DNA of 64,000 nt from JACVRW01 sp963819115 (lineage in GTDB: Bacteria; Actinomycetota; Thermoleophilia; Solirubrobacterales; Thermoleophilaceae): NCBI GenBank assembly GCA_963819115.1, contig CAWFUR010000011.1, forward strand, positions 1,302,001 through 1,366,000, read 5' to 3'. Below the pieces are notes generated by a model. It saw nothing but the letters and a program-made list of their open reading frames with translations. It ran no database searches and was not told the DNA's origin. Positions 1-10,328 of this stretch are shown here, one piece after another; within the stretch, counting starts at the first letter, position 1; the number at the start of each line of letters is the position of its first letter. The position numbers and the translations under genes were made by a program.

Positions 1-211
1 CGCCGCGCCGTCGCTTGCCCCCGGCTCGCCGGCCAACGTCTGCCTCGTGGACCTGGACGCGGAATGGGAGGTGGGGGAGGTGGGCTACGAGAGCCGCTCC
101 TCCAACTGCGCCTTCGCGGGCCGGCGGCTCACCGGACGGGTGCGCATGACGGTGGCCGGCGGCAGCGTGGCCTACCGGGAGCGGAGCTTTGCGCTGGGGG
201 CGGTGGCTTGA
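1..211 (+). CDS. pyrC: Dihydroorotase, C-terminal end (partial)
   Basis: The window opens inside this gene; about 69 codons remain, read from base 2 to the TGA at 209-211. The peptide has the amidohydrolase C-terminal pattern: GSPANVCLVDLD, then SRSSN..FAGRRLTGRVR and a final VAGGSVAY strand, as in class I dihydroorotases. Dihydroorotase cyclises carbamoyl-aspartate to dihydroorotate, step three of pyrimidine synthesis. All metal-binding residues lie upstream of the window. The stop codon overlaps the TTG start of carA (TTGA), so the two are translationally coupled in a pyrimidine operon. Confidence 0.88.
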   Translation, partial: AAPSLAPGSPANVCLVDLDAEWEVGEVGYESRSSNCAFAGRRLTGRVRMTVAGGSVAYRERSFALGAVA

Positions 212-1388
212 CCCAGGGCTACCTCCTCCTCGAGGACGGCACCACTTTCCAGGGGGAGGCATGCTCCGGTGCTCACGCAATCGACGATCGCGCTCCGCTC
301 CTCGCGGGCGGCGGCCCCATCGCGGACGGCGTCGGCCTGGGGGAGGTGGTGTTCAACACCTCGATGGCCGGCTACCAGGAGGCGGTCACCGACCCCTCGT
401 ACGCCGGGCAGATCGTGGTCTTCACCTATCCGCTGGTGGGGAACTACGGCGTCTCGCGCGACTGCATGGAGTCGGACCGCATCCACGCGCGGGCGGTGAT
501 CATGCGCGAGGGGATCGACCGCGAGGACGCCGCGCACGCCGAGGGCGGCTGGCTCACCTGGCTCTCCGACTGCGGGATCCCGTGGATCACCGGGGTGGAC
601 ACACGCTCGCTGGTGCGCCACATCCGCGATCGCGGGGCCATGCGCGGCGGAGTGTTCCCCGAGACCACGTCCGAGTCGGACGCCATGGAGACGGTTCGAG
701 CGGAGCCCGAGATGGCGGGGCGAGACCTCGCCCGCGAGGTCAGCCCGGCCGAGCCCGTGATCCTCGACCCCGATGCGGCCGGCCCGCTGGTGGTGGGGAT
801 CGACACCGGGATCAAGGACTCGATCGTGCGCAACCTGCGCGAGCGCGGCGTGCGGCTCGAGCTGTACCCGTGCGCCACGCCGGCCGAGGAGCTGCTCGCC
901 CGCTCGCCCGACGCGGTGTTCCTCGCCAACGGTCCCGGCGACCCGGCCGCGCTGGGTTACGTCGTGGACACCGTCCGCGACCTGGTGGGGAAGGTGCCGG
1001 TGTGGGGGATCTGCCTCGGGCACCAGGTTCTGTGCCGGGCGGTGGGGCTCGAGACGTTCAAGCTGCCCTTCGGCCACCGCGGCGCGAACCACCCAGTCAA
1101 GGACCTCGAGACCGGCCGCATCGAGATCACGTCGCAGAACCACGGCTTCGCGGTGCTCGGCCCGGGGGGCGAGCGGCGGCTCGACACCGACGCCCCTGTG
1201 CGCTGGGAGACCGACTTCGGCACGGCCGAGCTGCAGCAGCTGAGCCTCTACGACCGCACGGTCGAGGGTCTGGTCCTGCGCGACGTGCCCGGCTCCACGG
1301 TGCAGTACCACCCGGAGGCCGGCCCCGGCCCGCATGACGCGCGGCACCTCTTCGACCGCTTCCTGGAAAGGCTCGCCGCCCCCGCCTG

Positions 1389-1389
<1 letters not shown>
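208..1389 (+). CDS. carA: Carbamoyl-phosphate synthase, small (glutaminase) subunit
   Basis: 393 aa from a TTG at 208 that overlaps the pyrC stop as TTGA; this start gives the usual N-terminus (TQGYLLLEDGTTFQGEA). The protein releases ammonia from glutamine and passes it to CarB for carbamoyl phosphate. The N-terminal CPSase domain contains GEVVFNTSMAGYQEA. The C-terminal class I amidotransferase domain has nucleophile Cys269 (WGICLGHQ) and His368/Glu370 (YHPEA). Residues about 19-34 are extra compared with the short linker normal here, and this stretch reads SGAHAIDDRAPLLAG. It is encoded by an in-frame copy of the dispersed palindromic element (see 261-308). It lies before the first conserved strand, so the enzyme is probably active. 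A TGATG overlap joins it to carB. Confidence 0.95.
261..308 (+). repeat. Palindromic element copy 1, in frame inside carA
   Basis: These 48 bases match the tandem unit at 60751-60798 at about 38 of 48 positions without gaps. Translated in the carA frame they give SGAHAIDDRAPLLAG, against SGARPITDRAPLLPG from the array. The central palindrome is mostly kept, with one mismatch in the six-pair stem. The length is a multiple of three, so carA stays open. Confidence 0.8.
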
Positions 1390-4507
<3,118 letters not shown>

Positions 4508-4511
<4 letters not shown>

Positions 4512-5353
4512 GCCACGCGGCGGGCGTGGCCGAGCCGCGCACCCTGGCTCCGCCGGAGCGCCGCACGGCCGCGGTCTCCGGCGTGGACGCGCTCGGCGCC
4601 TACGCCCTGATCCGGGCACTCGACCGCGATCCCGCCCCCGCACCGCGGCCCGGCCAGTTCTACATGCTCGCCTCCGCCTCCGGCTGGGGCGGGGTGGAGG
4701 GGGAGAGGCCCTACCTCCCGCGCGCGTTCTCCTACGCCCGGAGCCGGGACGTGCCCGGCGGGCTCGAGCTGTCCTTCCTGCTCGAGGACGTGGGCCCAGG
4801 CACCGCCCGCCTGGCCGCCCTTCGTGGCGGAGAGGAGCTGGCGCTGGTGGGCCCGCTCGGGATCGGGTGGCGCCCCGCGGCGCCCGGCACCCGACCGCTG
4901 CTGGTGGGCGGCGGGATAGGCACGGCGCCGCTGCTCTGCCTGGAGGACGAGCTGGAAGTGCCGGCGGCGCCGGTGCTGCTCGGGTTCCGGTCCGCCGCCC
5001 ACGCCGAGGCGGCGGGCCTGTTTGCGGCTGAGGTGCGCCTCACCACCGACGACGGCTCGGCCGGCCGGGCCGGGCTGGTCACCGACCTCCTGCGCGAGGA
5101 GCTCGACCGCGATCCAGCGGCCACCGTCTTCGCCTGCGGGCCGCCGCCCATGCTGGAGGCCGTGCGGGCGCTGTGCGCCGAACGCGGGGTCGCGGCTCAG
5201 CTGGCGCTCGAGTCGGGCATGGCCTGTGGCTTCGGCGCTTGCTACGGCTGCGTCGTGCCCACCCGCGACGGCTACCTGCGCCTGTGTGTGGACGGCCCCG
5301 TGCTCGACGCCGCGCGCCTTGACACCGCGATCTTCCCCGGGGCCGGCCACTGA
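4508..5353 (+). CDS. pyrK: Dihydroorotate dehydrogenase B, electron-transfer subunit
   Basis: 281 aa from GTG 4508 in a GTGA overlap with carB. It has a ferredoxin-reductase-like fold: an FAD domain (PGQFYMLA, then YLPRAFSYA), an NAD domain (LLVGGGIGTAPLL), and a C-terminal [2Fe-2S] motif with Cys240, Cys245, Cys248 and Cys260 (CGFGACYGC...LC). In class 1B enzymes PyrK passes electrons from PyrD through the Fe-S centre and FAD to NAD+. The adjacent pyrD is of the matching 1B type. A TGATG overlap leads into pyrD. Confidence 0.93.
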
Positions 5354-6261
5354 TGGACCTCTGCGGAGTGGAGCTCGCCGGGCCGGTCCTGAACGGCTCG
5401 GGCACCTTCGATGCCATCGCGGCGAGGCGGGCCTTCGGCGACCCGCTGGTCGAACGCTTCCCCTTCCACGCCTTCGTGTCCAAGACGATCACGCTCGAGC
5501 CGCGGCAGGGGAACCCGCCCCCCAGGCTGTGGGAGACCCCGGCGGGGATGATCAACTCGATCGGGCTCCCCAACCGGGGTCTGGAGGGCTTCCTGGCCCA
5601 CGACCTGCCCGAGCTCGCCGAGCTTCCGGTACCGCTTGTGGTGTCGGTGATGGGGTTCAGCAGGGACGAGCTGGCCACCCTCGTGGAACGCGTCGGCGCC
5701 CGCGACGAGGTGGCGATGATCGAGCTGAACGTGTCCTGCCCGAACGTGGAGAGCGGGCTGATCATGGGCGCGGACCCGGCTGAGACCGCGCTGGCCGTGG
5801 ACCGGGTACGCCCGCTCACCGAGCGCCCGCTGATCGTGAAGCTCACGCCGAACGCCACCGACCCCGCCGCCGTGGGACGCGCCGCGGAGGAGGCGGGGGC
5901 GGACGCGCTCTCGCTGATCAACACGCTCAAGGGGATGGCGCTCGACCCCCGCGGAGGCGGCCCGTGGCTCGGGGGAGGCACCGGCGGAGTCTCGGGTCCG
6001 GCGGTCCGCGCGATCGCCCTCGAACAGGTGAGCTCGGTCGCCCGGAGCGTCTCGATTCCGGTGATCGGGATGGGCGGGATCGCCTCGGGCCGCGACGCGG
6101 CCGACTTCCTGGCCGCGGGAGCGCGATGTGTGGCGGTCGGCACCGAAAGCTTTCGCGACCCGGCCGCGGGCCGCCGGATCGGCGCCGAGTTGGCCGGACT
6201 GGCGGACATGGACCGACAGGTCGCCCAACCCAGGGGGAGGGCAGCGGCCCAATCCGGGTGA
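5353..6261 (+). CDS. pyrD: Dihydroorotate dehydrogenase, class 1B catalytic subunit
   Basis: 302 aa, a full-length TIM-barrel FMN enzyme that oxidises dihydroorotate to orotate. Class 1B is shown by the catalytic cysteine Cys129 in NVSCPNV, where class 2 membrane enzymes use serine, and by the PyrK gene directly upstream. Other signatures are NGSGTFD near the N-terminus, VKLTPNATD, the LSLINTLKGMALD loop, and IPVIGMGGIASGRDA in the phosphate-binding C-terminal part. It is the last gene of the pyrimidine block; a 212-base AT-richer gap follows. Confidence 0.95.
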   Translation: MDLCGVELAGPVLNGSGTFDAIAARRAFGDPLVERFPFHAFVSKTITLEPRQGNPPPRLWETPAGMINSIGLPNRGLEGFLAHDLPELAELPVPLVVSVMGFSRDELATLVERVGARDEVAMIELNVSCPNVESGLIMGADPAETALAVDRVRPLTERPLIVKLTPNATDPAAVGRAAEEAGADALSLINTLKGMALDPRGGGPWLGGGTGGVSGPAVRAIALEQVSSVARSVSIPVIGMGGIASGRDAADFLAAGARCVAVGTESFRDPAAGRRIGAELAGLADMDRQVAQPRGRAAAQSG

Positions 6262-6473
6262 GTCGATCGGCACGTTTTTACGTAACTAGCGGGATCCTTG
6301 CGCGTCCCCCGAATGCCCTACGGCGGACGTCAGGTGAAAACTCCTGCAAAGAACCCTAAAACGCTCAAGCAGTCGCAACCGAGTTAAACCTCAGGTTGAG
6401 GTGAAGGGAAATTCGCCGGTTTTTCGCGTCTGCGGACTCGACGGCCACCGGGAAGCGTGTACTATCGCCGCCC
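6262..6473. other. AT-richer intergenic region, pyrD to mihF
   Basis: This 212-base gap is clearly lower in GC than the flanking genes. It holds the mihF -10 at its right end, a small hairpin CCTCA-GGT-TGAGG near 6390, and a possible 24-codon reading frame (ATG 6313 to TAA 6385) that is lysine-rich and has no ribosome binding site. No riboswitch class was recognised. Confidence 0.4.
6460..6465 (+). promoter_or_regulatory. Leaderless-type -10 of mihF
   Basis: TACTAT lies exactly 8 nt before the mihF ATG, so transcription would begin at or next to the start codon. No ribosome binding site precedes the ATG. The same TANNNT spacing recurs before other genes here. A weak -35 candidate (TCGACG) lies 16 bases upstream. 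Confidence 0.6.
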
Positions 6474-6824
6474 ATGCCGGCCGCCCCCCAGTCGCCCGCT
6501 AAGCCACACCCAGCGGGCCTCGCACCCGAGCGTTCGCTGACCCAGCGGATGGACGCACTTCGCCGTGCGAACGAGATTCGCACCCGGCGCGCCCGCCTGA
6601 AGCGAGACCTGAAGGCCGGACGGGTCCAGATCCACGGTCTTCTCCTCGACCCCCCGGAATACCTGCTCACCGCCAAGGTTTTCGACCTGCTCCTGGCCGT
6701 GCCCAAGTACGGGCGCGTAAAGGTGAATCGGATCCTCACGCACTGCCGGATTTCGCCCAGCAAGACGATTGGCGGGCTCTCCGAACGGCAGCGCAACGAG
6801 CTCGTTTCCTTCCTCCGGCGATAA
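6474..6824 (+). CDS. mihF: Actinobacterial integration host factor
   Basis: 116 aa. The body matches the actinobacterial IHF family: a basic N-terminal helix (RANEIRTRRARLKRDLKAG), the central LLLDPPEYLLTAKVFDLL, and a helix-hairpin-helix-like segment KYGRVKVNRILTHCRISPSKTIGGLSERQ cut here into its parts KYGRVKVNRIL and ISPSKTIGGLS. The family is unrelated to proteobacterial IHF; it binds and bends DNA without sequence specificity and is a nucleoid protein essential in mycobacteria. The first 20 or so residues are Pro/Ala-rich and not conserved. A location immediately upstream of gmk is normal in Actinobacteria. Confidence 0.93.
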   Translation: MPAAPQSPAKPHPAGLAPERSLTQRMDALRRANEIRTRRARLKRDLKAGRVQIHGLLLDPPEYLLTAKVFDLLLAVPKYGRVKVNRILTHCRISPSKTIGGLSERQRNELVSFLRR

Positions 6825-7384
6825 CGCCGATCCTCGTCATCACCGGGCCCTCCGGCGTCGGCAAGGGCACCCTCATCAAGGCCCTCCTCGACCGCGTGGA
6901 CGGTCTCTCGCTCGCCGTGTCCGCCACCACCCGACTCCCCCGAGAGGGTGAGGTCAACGGCCGCGACTACCACTTCCTGAGCCCCGAGGACTTCGATTCC
7001 CGCGTACGGGCCGGCGACTTCGTCGAACACGCCGAATACGCAGGGCACCGCTACGGCACGCTGCGCTCCGAGCTGGACCGCCCGGGACGCGGCGTGGTGC
7101 TGGAAATCGACGTCCAGGGAGCCCGCCAGGTGCGCGAGACCCTGCCCGACGCCGTGCGCATCTTCATAGAGCCCCCGTCCATCGAAGACCTCCGGCGCCG
7201 CCTGGCCGGGCGCGGCTCTGACACCCCTGAGCAGATAGCCCGCCGGCTGGAGGTGGCGGGGGAGGAGCTGGCCGCCCGGAACGAGTTCCCGCACCGGATC
7301 GTGAACGACGACCTGGAGAGGGCCACCCGGGAGCTCTCGGATCTGGCCGCTAAGGTATGCCCACGTGATCAAACCGCGCCTTGA
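6821..7384 (+). CDS. gmk: Guanylate kinase with apparent ATA start
   Basis: 187 aa. It phosphorylates GMP to GDP. The P-loop GPSGVGKGT stands near residues 9-17, followed by the GMP-binding SATTRLPREGEVNGRDY and the lid and C-terminal helices; the length is normal. No ATG, GTG or TTG exists in frame before the P-loop; the next canonical start (GTG 6896) would delete it. The best fit is ATA at 6821, overlapping the mihF stop as ATAA. This has the same geometry as the ATGA/GTGA/TTGA overlaps elsewhere in the window and gives a normal-length N-terminus (ITPILVITGPSG). ATC 6830 is an alternative. A consensus error turning ATGA into ATAA cannot be excluded. Confidence 0.9.
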   Translation: MTPILVITGPSGVGKGTLIKALLDRVDGLSLAVSATTRLPREGEVNGRDYHFLSPEDFDSRVRAGDFVEHAEYAGHRYGTLRSELDRPGRGVVLEIDVQGARQVRETLPDAVRIFIEPPSIEDLRRRLAGRGSDTPEQIARRLEVAGEELAARNEFPHRIVNDDLERATRELSDLAAKVCPRDQTAP

Positions 7385-7592
7385 CAACCTTCTCGAGCAG
7401 GTCGACTCCCACTACGCAGTGGTGATCGTCGCCGCCAAGCGTGCGCGCCAGATCAATTCGTACTACCACAACCTCGGCGAGGGAACCTTCGACGAATACC
7501 CGCCGCCGATGGTCGAAACCGGCTCCAAGAACTACCTCAAGATCGCTCTTGAAGAGGTAGCTGCCGGGAAGATCAAGTACCGCTACCGGTAA
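7365..7592 (+). CDS. rpoZ: RNA polymerase omega subunit
   Basis: 75 aa from GTG 7365, inside the last 20 bases of gmk. The omega signature is intact: RLDNLLEQVDSHYAVVIVAAKRARQI in overlapping parts (DSHYAVVIVAAKRARQI), then the Actinobacteria-style tail with PPPMVETGSKNYLKIALEEVA in parts (GSKNYLKIALEEVAAGKI). Omega chaperones the beta-prime subunit during polymerase assembly. The gmk-rpoZ-coaBC order is standard in Actinobacteria. A structured 176-base gap follows. Confidence 0.95.
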   Translation: MIKPRLDNLLEQVDSHYAVVIVAAKRARQINSYYHNLGEGTFDEYPPPMVETGSKNYLKIALEEVAAGKIKYRYR

Positions 7593-7593
7593 C

Positions 7594-7698
7594 GCGACCG
7601 CGTTCCTGGCGTCGCCTCGCGGCGTCCTCGGCCGCTCGTGTGCGATGCACACTTCGCGTCCTGCGTCCTTGCGACGCCGCGCCAGTAACCGCGCTCGC
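7594..7698. other. Long imperfect palindrome after rpoZ
   Basis: A perfect hairpin GTGTGC-GAT-GCACAC (7638-7652) sits at the centre of a wider inverted repeat in which GGCGTCGC (7608-7615) pairs with GCGACGCC (7671-7678), with rougher outer complementarity. There is no T-tract, so it is not a clear intrinsic terminator. It differs from the dispersed 48-bp element and no second copy was seen. It fills most of the rpoZ-coaBC gap and could be a bidirectional structure, a different repeat family or a decayed element. Confidence 0.5.
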
Positions 7699-7768
7699 GC
7701 CACCGGTGGGCGGTGCAACAGCCGCATCGCTCCTCGACGTTCCTCCTTCTTGACGGCACACTGAAGGC

Positions 7769-9046
7769 ATGGCTCGGGTTCTGGTTGGGGTGACCGGTGG
7801 GATCGCCGCGTACAAGGCGGTGGAGGTCGTGCGCCTGGCCACGGGGGCCGGGCATTCGGTGCGGGTGGTGCAGACGGCGGCTTCGCTTCAGTTCGTGGGC
7901 CGGGCGACGTTCCAGGCCGTGACCGGCGCGCCGGTGCTGGTGGACGAGTTCGAGCAGGATCCCGCGCGGGGCGCCTTTCCCGGGGATCCGGAGCCCGCGC
8001 ACCTCGCCATCTCGCACCTGGAGCTCGTGCGCCGCGCCGACGTGCTCTGCGTGGCGCCCGCCTCGGCCAACACGCTGGCCAAGCTCGCGAACGGCGTCGC
8101 GGACAACCTGCTCACGAGCGCGGCGCTGGCGTCCACCGCGCCGCTGGTGCTCGCGCCGGCCATGAACGACCGCATGTGGGAGCACCCGGCAACCCGGGCC
8201 AACCTCGAGCTGCTTCGCTCGCGTGGCGCGCGCGTGGTGCCTCCGGGCACCGGACGGCTCGCCTCCCAGGGCGAGTGGGGCACCGGCCGGCTCGCCGAGC
8301 CCGCGGAGATACTCGCCGCCGTGGAGGAGGCCCTCGCGCCCGCCCCCTTCGCTCCCCGCTCGCTCGACGGTCTTCGCATCCTCGTCACCGCGGGCGGCAC
8401 CCGCGAGGCGATCGACTCGGTGCGCTACGTGGGCAACCGCTCCTCCGGGCGGATGGGGCTCGCCCTCGCCGGCGAGGCGGCCCGGCGCGGTGCCGAGGTC
8501 ACGCTGATCGCCGCCAACGTCTCGCTCGCCCCGCCCGCCGGGGTCCGCGTGGTGGAGGTGGAGAGCGCCGCCCAGCTCGAGGCCGCCGCACGGGCGGAGT
8601 TCCCGGGCGCCGACGTTCTGCTCATGGCCGCCGCGGTGGCCGACTTCCGTCCCCGGAGCTCCGAGGACTCGAAGATCACCAAGACCGGACGCGACGGGCT
8701 CTCGCTCGAGCTCGAGCCCACCACCGACGTGCTGGCCTCGCTCTCCTCGCTCCGGCGCTCCGGCCAGACGCTCGTGGGCTTCGCGGCCGAGCACGGCAAG
8801 GGCGGGGTGGACCGGGGCCGCGGAAAGCTCGAGCGCAAGGGGCTGGACGCCGTCGTGGTGAACGACATCGCCCGGGCGGACATCGGCTTCGACTCTCCCG
8901 AGAACGAGGTGACGATCGTGACCGCCGCCGGCGACCGGCCGGTGGCGCGCGGCCCCAAGGAGCTCGTGGCCGCCGCCATCCTGGACGCCGTGGCGACCCT
9001 CCGAGCCGGAACGGGGGTGCCTACTACCGTTGAGGACGAACGGTGA
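7769..9046 (+). CDS. coaBC: Bifunctional phosphopantothenoylcysteine decarboxylase/synthetase
   Basis: 425 aa. CoaB joins phosphopantothenate to cysteine and CoaC decarboxylates the product, in coenzyme A synthesis. The N-terminal flavoprotein half has GVTGGIAAYKAVEV, a candidate active-site His in ISHLELVRRAD, CVAPASANTLAKLANGVADN in parts, and the substrate clamp PAMNDRMW. The C-terminal half has the synthetase motifs LVTAGGTREAIDSVRYVGNR in parts, MAAAVADFRP and GFAAE. At the place of the catalytic Cys of E. coli Dfp (ACGD motif) the sequence reads ASQGE, giving Ser166. As I recall, mycobacterial CoaBC also lacks this Cys, so it may be lineage-typical. It ends in a GTGA overlap with the TPR gene. 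Confidence 0.93.
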   Translation: MARVLVGVTGGIAAYKAVEVVRLATGAGHSVRVVQTAASLQFVGRATFQAVTGAPVLVDEFEQDPARGAFPGDPEPAHLAISHLELVRRADVLCVAPASANTLAKLANGVADNLLTSAALASTAPLVLAPAMNDRMWEHPATRANLELLRSRGARVVPPGTGRLASQGEWGTGRLAEPAEILAAVEEALAPAPFAPRSLDGLRILVTAGGTREAIDSVRYVGNRSSGRMGLALAGEAARRGAEVTLIAANVSLAPPAGVRVVEVESAAQLEAAARAEFPGADVLLMAAAVADFRPRSSEDSKITKTGRDGLSLELEPTTDVLASLSSLRRSGQTLVGFAAEHGKGGVDRGRGKLERKGLDAVVVNDIARADIGFDSPENEVTIVTAAGDRPVARGPKELVAAAILDAVATLRAGTGVPTTVEDER

Positions 9047-9402
9047 GCGAGAACGTCTACGAGCTCTTCAAGCGCGGCAGCGAGCTGCTCGAAGCGGGCG
9101 ACTTCATGGCCGCCTCGATACCCCTGGAACAGGCTCGCCGCCTCGACCCTGAGAAGGGATCGATCCGGGAGGCCCTCGGCCGCGCCTACTTCCGCTCCGC
9201 TCGCTTCGAGGAGGCCGCACGCGAGTTCGCGGCGCTGGTGGAGCGCTACCCGGTGAACGACTACGGGCACTTCTGCCTCGGCCGCTCGCTCGAGAAGACC
9301 GGCCGCCACCTCGAGGCCCGCCGCCACGCGGTGCTCGCCGCAGGGATGCGCCCCGACCGTGCGGACTACCGCGCGCTGCGGGACCGGCTCAGGGCCGCCT
9401 GA
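9043..9402 (+). CDS. Small TPR protein
   Basis: 119 aa of helical tetratricopeptide-like sequence, GTG start in a GTGA overlap with coaBC. About three helix-turn-helix pairs can be read: FKRGSELLEAGDFMAASIPL, IREALGRAYFRSARFEEAAR and YGHFCLGRSLEKTGRHLEAR, each with the small-residue spacing of TPRs. There is no signal peptide, catalytic motif or fused domain, so it is probably a cytoplasmic scaffold with an unknown partner. Its 3' end overlaps the convergent YbjN-like gene by 14 bases. Confidence 0.8.
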   Translation: MSENVYELFKRGSELLEAGDFMAASIPLEQARRLDPEKGSIREALGRAYFRSARFEEAAREFAALVERYPVNDYGHFCLGRSLEKTGRHLEARRHAVLAAGMRPDRADYRALRDRLRAA

Positions 9403-9769
9403 GCCCCCGGACCGCCACCGCGCCCTCCACCACCAGGCCGAGCAGGCGGTCCACACCGCGCTCGTCCACGGAGGCCACCGGCATGTCCGCGTGGACCCAG
9501 ATGTCGCGCCCACGCGTGCACGCGAAGCGCACGAGCCGGGTCTGACGGTTCCACCACAGCAGCATCCAGGGGTCCACCTCGTGGGCGCCCGGGAGAGCCA
9601 TCGCCTGCGCCCGGACCAGCCCGTCGGCCACCCTGATGCCCACGTCCAGGCCGTCCGCTTCCAGCACCTCGGCGGGCACGGTGATTCCCCATTCCCCCGG
9701 GGCCAGGCGCCGGACCCGGAGGCCGGGTTCGGCGGCCAGGTAATCGTCGATCGCGTCCACGGCGGCCAT
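9389..9769 (-). CDS. YbjN-like domain protein
   Basis: 126 aa from ATG 9769. It has an alternating strand and helix pattern (GEWGITVPAEVLEADGLDVG, then MALPGAHEVDPWMLLWWNRQ, then DMPVASVDERGVDRLLGLVV) like small YbjN/type III secretion chaperone-like proteins of Actinobacteria. The function of these is unknown; they are often called sensory-transduction regulators without proof. The assignment rests on general pattern only. An 86-codon in-frame extension on the N-terminal side is antisense to dtd, has atypical composition and was dropped. A leaderless -10 (TACTCT) sits 6 bases before the ATG. It is divergent from dtd with a 19-base gap. Confidence 0.65.
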   Translation of the reverse strand: MAAVDAIDDYLAAEPGLRVRRLAPGEWGITVPAEVLEADGLDVGIRVADGLVRAQAMALPGAHEVDPWMLLWWNRQTRLVRFACTRGRDIWVHADMPVASVDERGVDRLLGLVVEGAVAVRGLRRP

Positions 9770-9775
9770 CGCGTC

Positions 9776-9781
9776 AGAGTA
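9776..9781 (-). promoter_or_regulatory. Leaderless-type -10 of the YbjN-like gene
   Basis: On the minus strand TACTCT is followed by 6 nt and then ATG 9769. There is no ribosome binding site. The site falls in the 19-base gap shared with the divergent dtd gene. Confidence 0.5.
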
Positions 9782-9788
9782 CGTACCG

Positions 9789-10211
9789 GTGCGCGCTCTG
9801 GTGCAAAGGGTGAGCGAGGCGTCCGTGACCGTGGGCGGGGAGGAGGTGTCCCGGATCGGCCCGGGCCTGCTCGTGCTGCTCGGCGTGCGCCGCGGCGACG
9901 GTCCCGACCAGGCCGAGCGCCTCGCCCGCAAGCTCCTGGCCCTCCGGATCTTCGAGGACGACGCCGGCCTCATGAACCGCTCGGTGGCCGACGTGGCCGG
10001 CGAGGTGCTCTGCGTAAGCCAGTTCACCCTCTACGGCGACGCGCGGAAGGGCAACCGGCCCAGCTTCGTGGACGCGGCGCCGGCGGAGGAGGCGGAGCCG
10101 CTGTACGAGCAGGTGCGCAAGGCGCTGGGCGCGGAGGGCGGCGTGTTCGGCGCGCGCATGGCCGTGGCGCTCGTGAACGACGGTCCCGTGACGCTGCTCG
10201 TGGAGGCGTGA
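9789..10211 (+). CDS. dtd: D-aminoacyl-tRNA deacylase
   Basis: 140 aa from GTG 9789, full length for the family. It hydrolyses D-amino acids (D-Tyr and others, also Gly from tRNA-Ala) mischarged on tRNA. Signatures are the N-terminal MRALVQRVSEASVTVGGE, the active-site SQFTLYGD, and the conserved NDGPVT at the C-terminus, the cross-subunit Gly-Pro motif being GPVT. A palindromic element copy begins 5 bases after the stop. Confidence 0.95.
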   Translation: MRALVQRVSEASVTVGGEEVSRIGPGLLVLLGVRRGDGPDQAERLARKLLALRIFEDDAGLMNRSVADVAGEVLCVSQFTLYGDARKGNRPSFVDAAPAEEAEPLYEQVRKALGAEGGVFGARMAVALVNDGPVTLLVEA

Positions 10212-10215
10212 GAGG

Positions 10216-10260
10216 CATGGTCCGGTGCTCGCCCGATCACCGATCGGGCTGCGCTCCTCC
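10216..10260 (+). repeat. Palindromic element copy 2
   Basis: Intergenic copy between dtd and the GMC oxidase, in plus orientation. It starts CATGGTCCGGTGCTCG and holds the consensus stem CCCGAT-CACCG-ATCGGG without change, ending GCTGCGCTCCTCC. Confidence 0.85.
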
Positions 10261-10328
10261 CCTGAGCCCTGTGGCGTGAGAGACTAGGCCGCGGTGCCGA
10301 ATCGGGCGACTACGGAGGGCCGGAGCAG

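Noticed and set aside
64..207. N-terminal extension of carA from ATG 64
   Set aside because: It overlaps the C-terminal coding part of pyrC in another frame; TTG 208 gives the family N-terminus and the usual 4-base overlap.
6313..6387. 24-codon lysine-rich frame before mihF
   Set aside because: No ribosome binding site and an AT-rich context in which short frames are easily produced by chance.
6262..6473. Riboswitch before mihF
   Set aside because: No conserved core of a known riboswitch class was found, and the -10 at 6460 implies a leaderless transcript.
9770..10027. 86-codon extension of the YbjN-like gene
   Set aside because: Antisense to the start of dtd, Ser/Arg-rich shadow composition; ATG 9769 has a leaderless -10 at proper distance.
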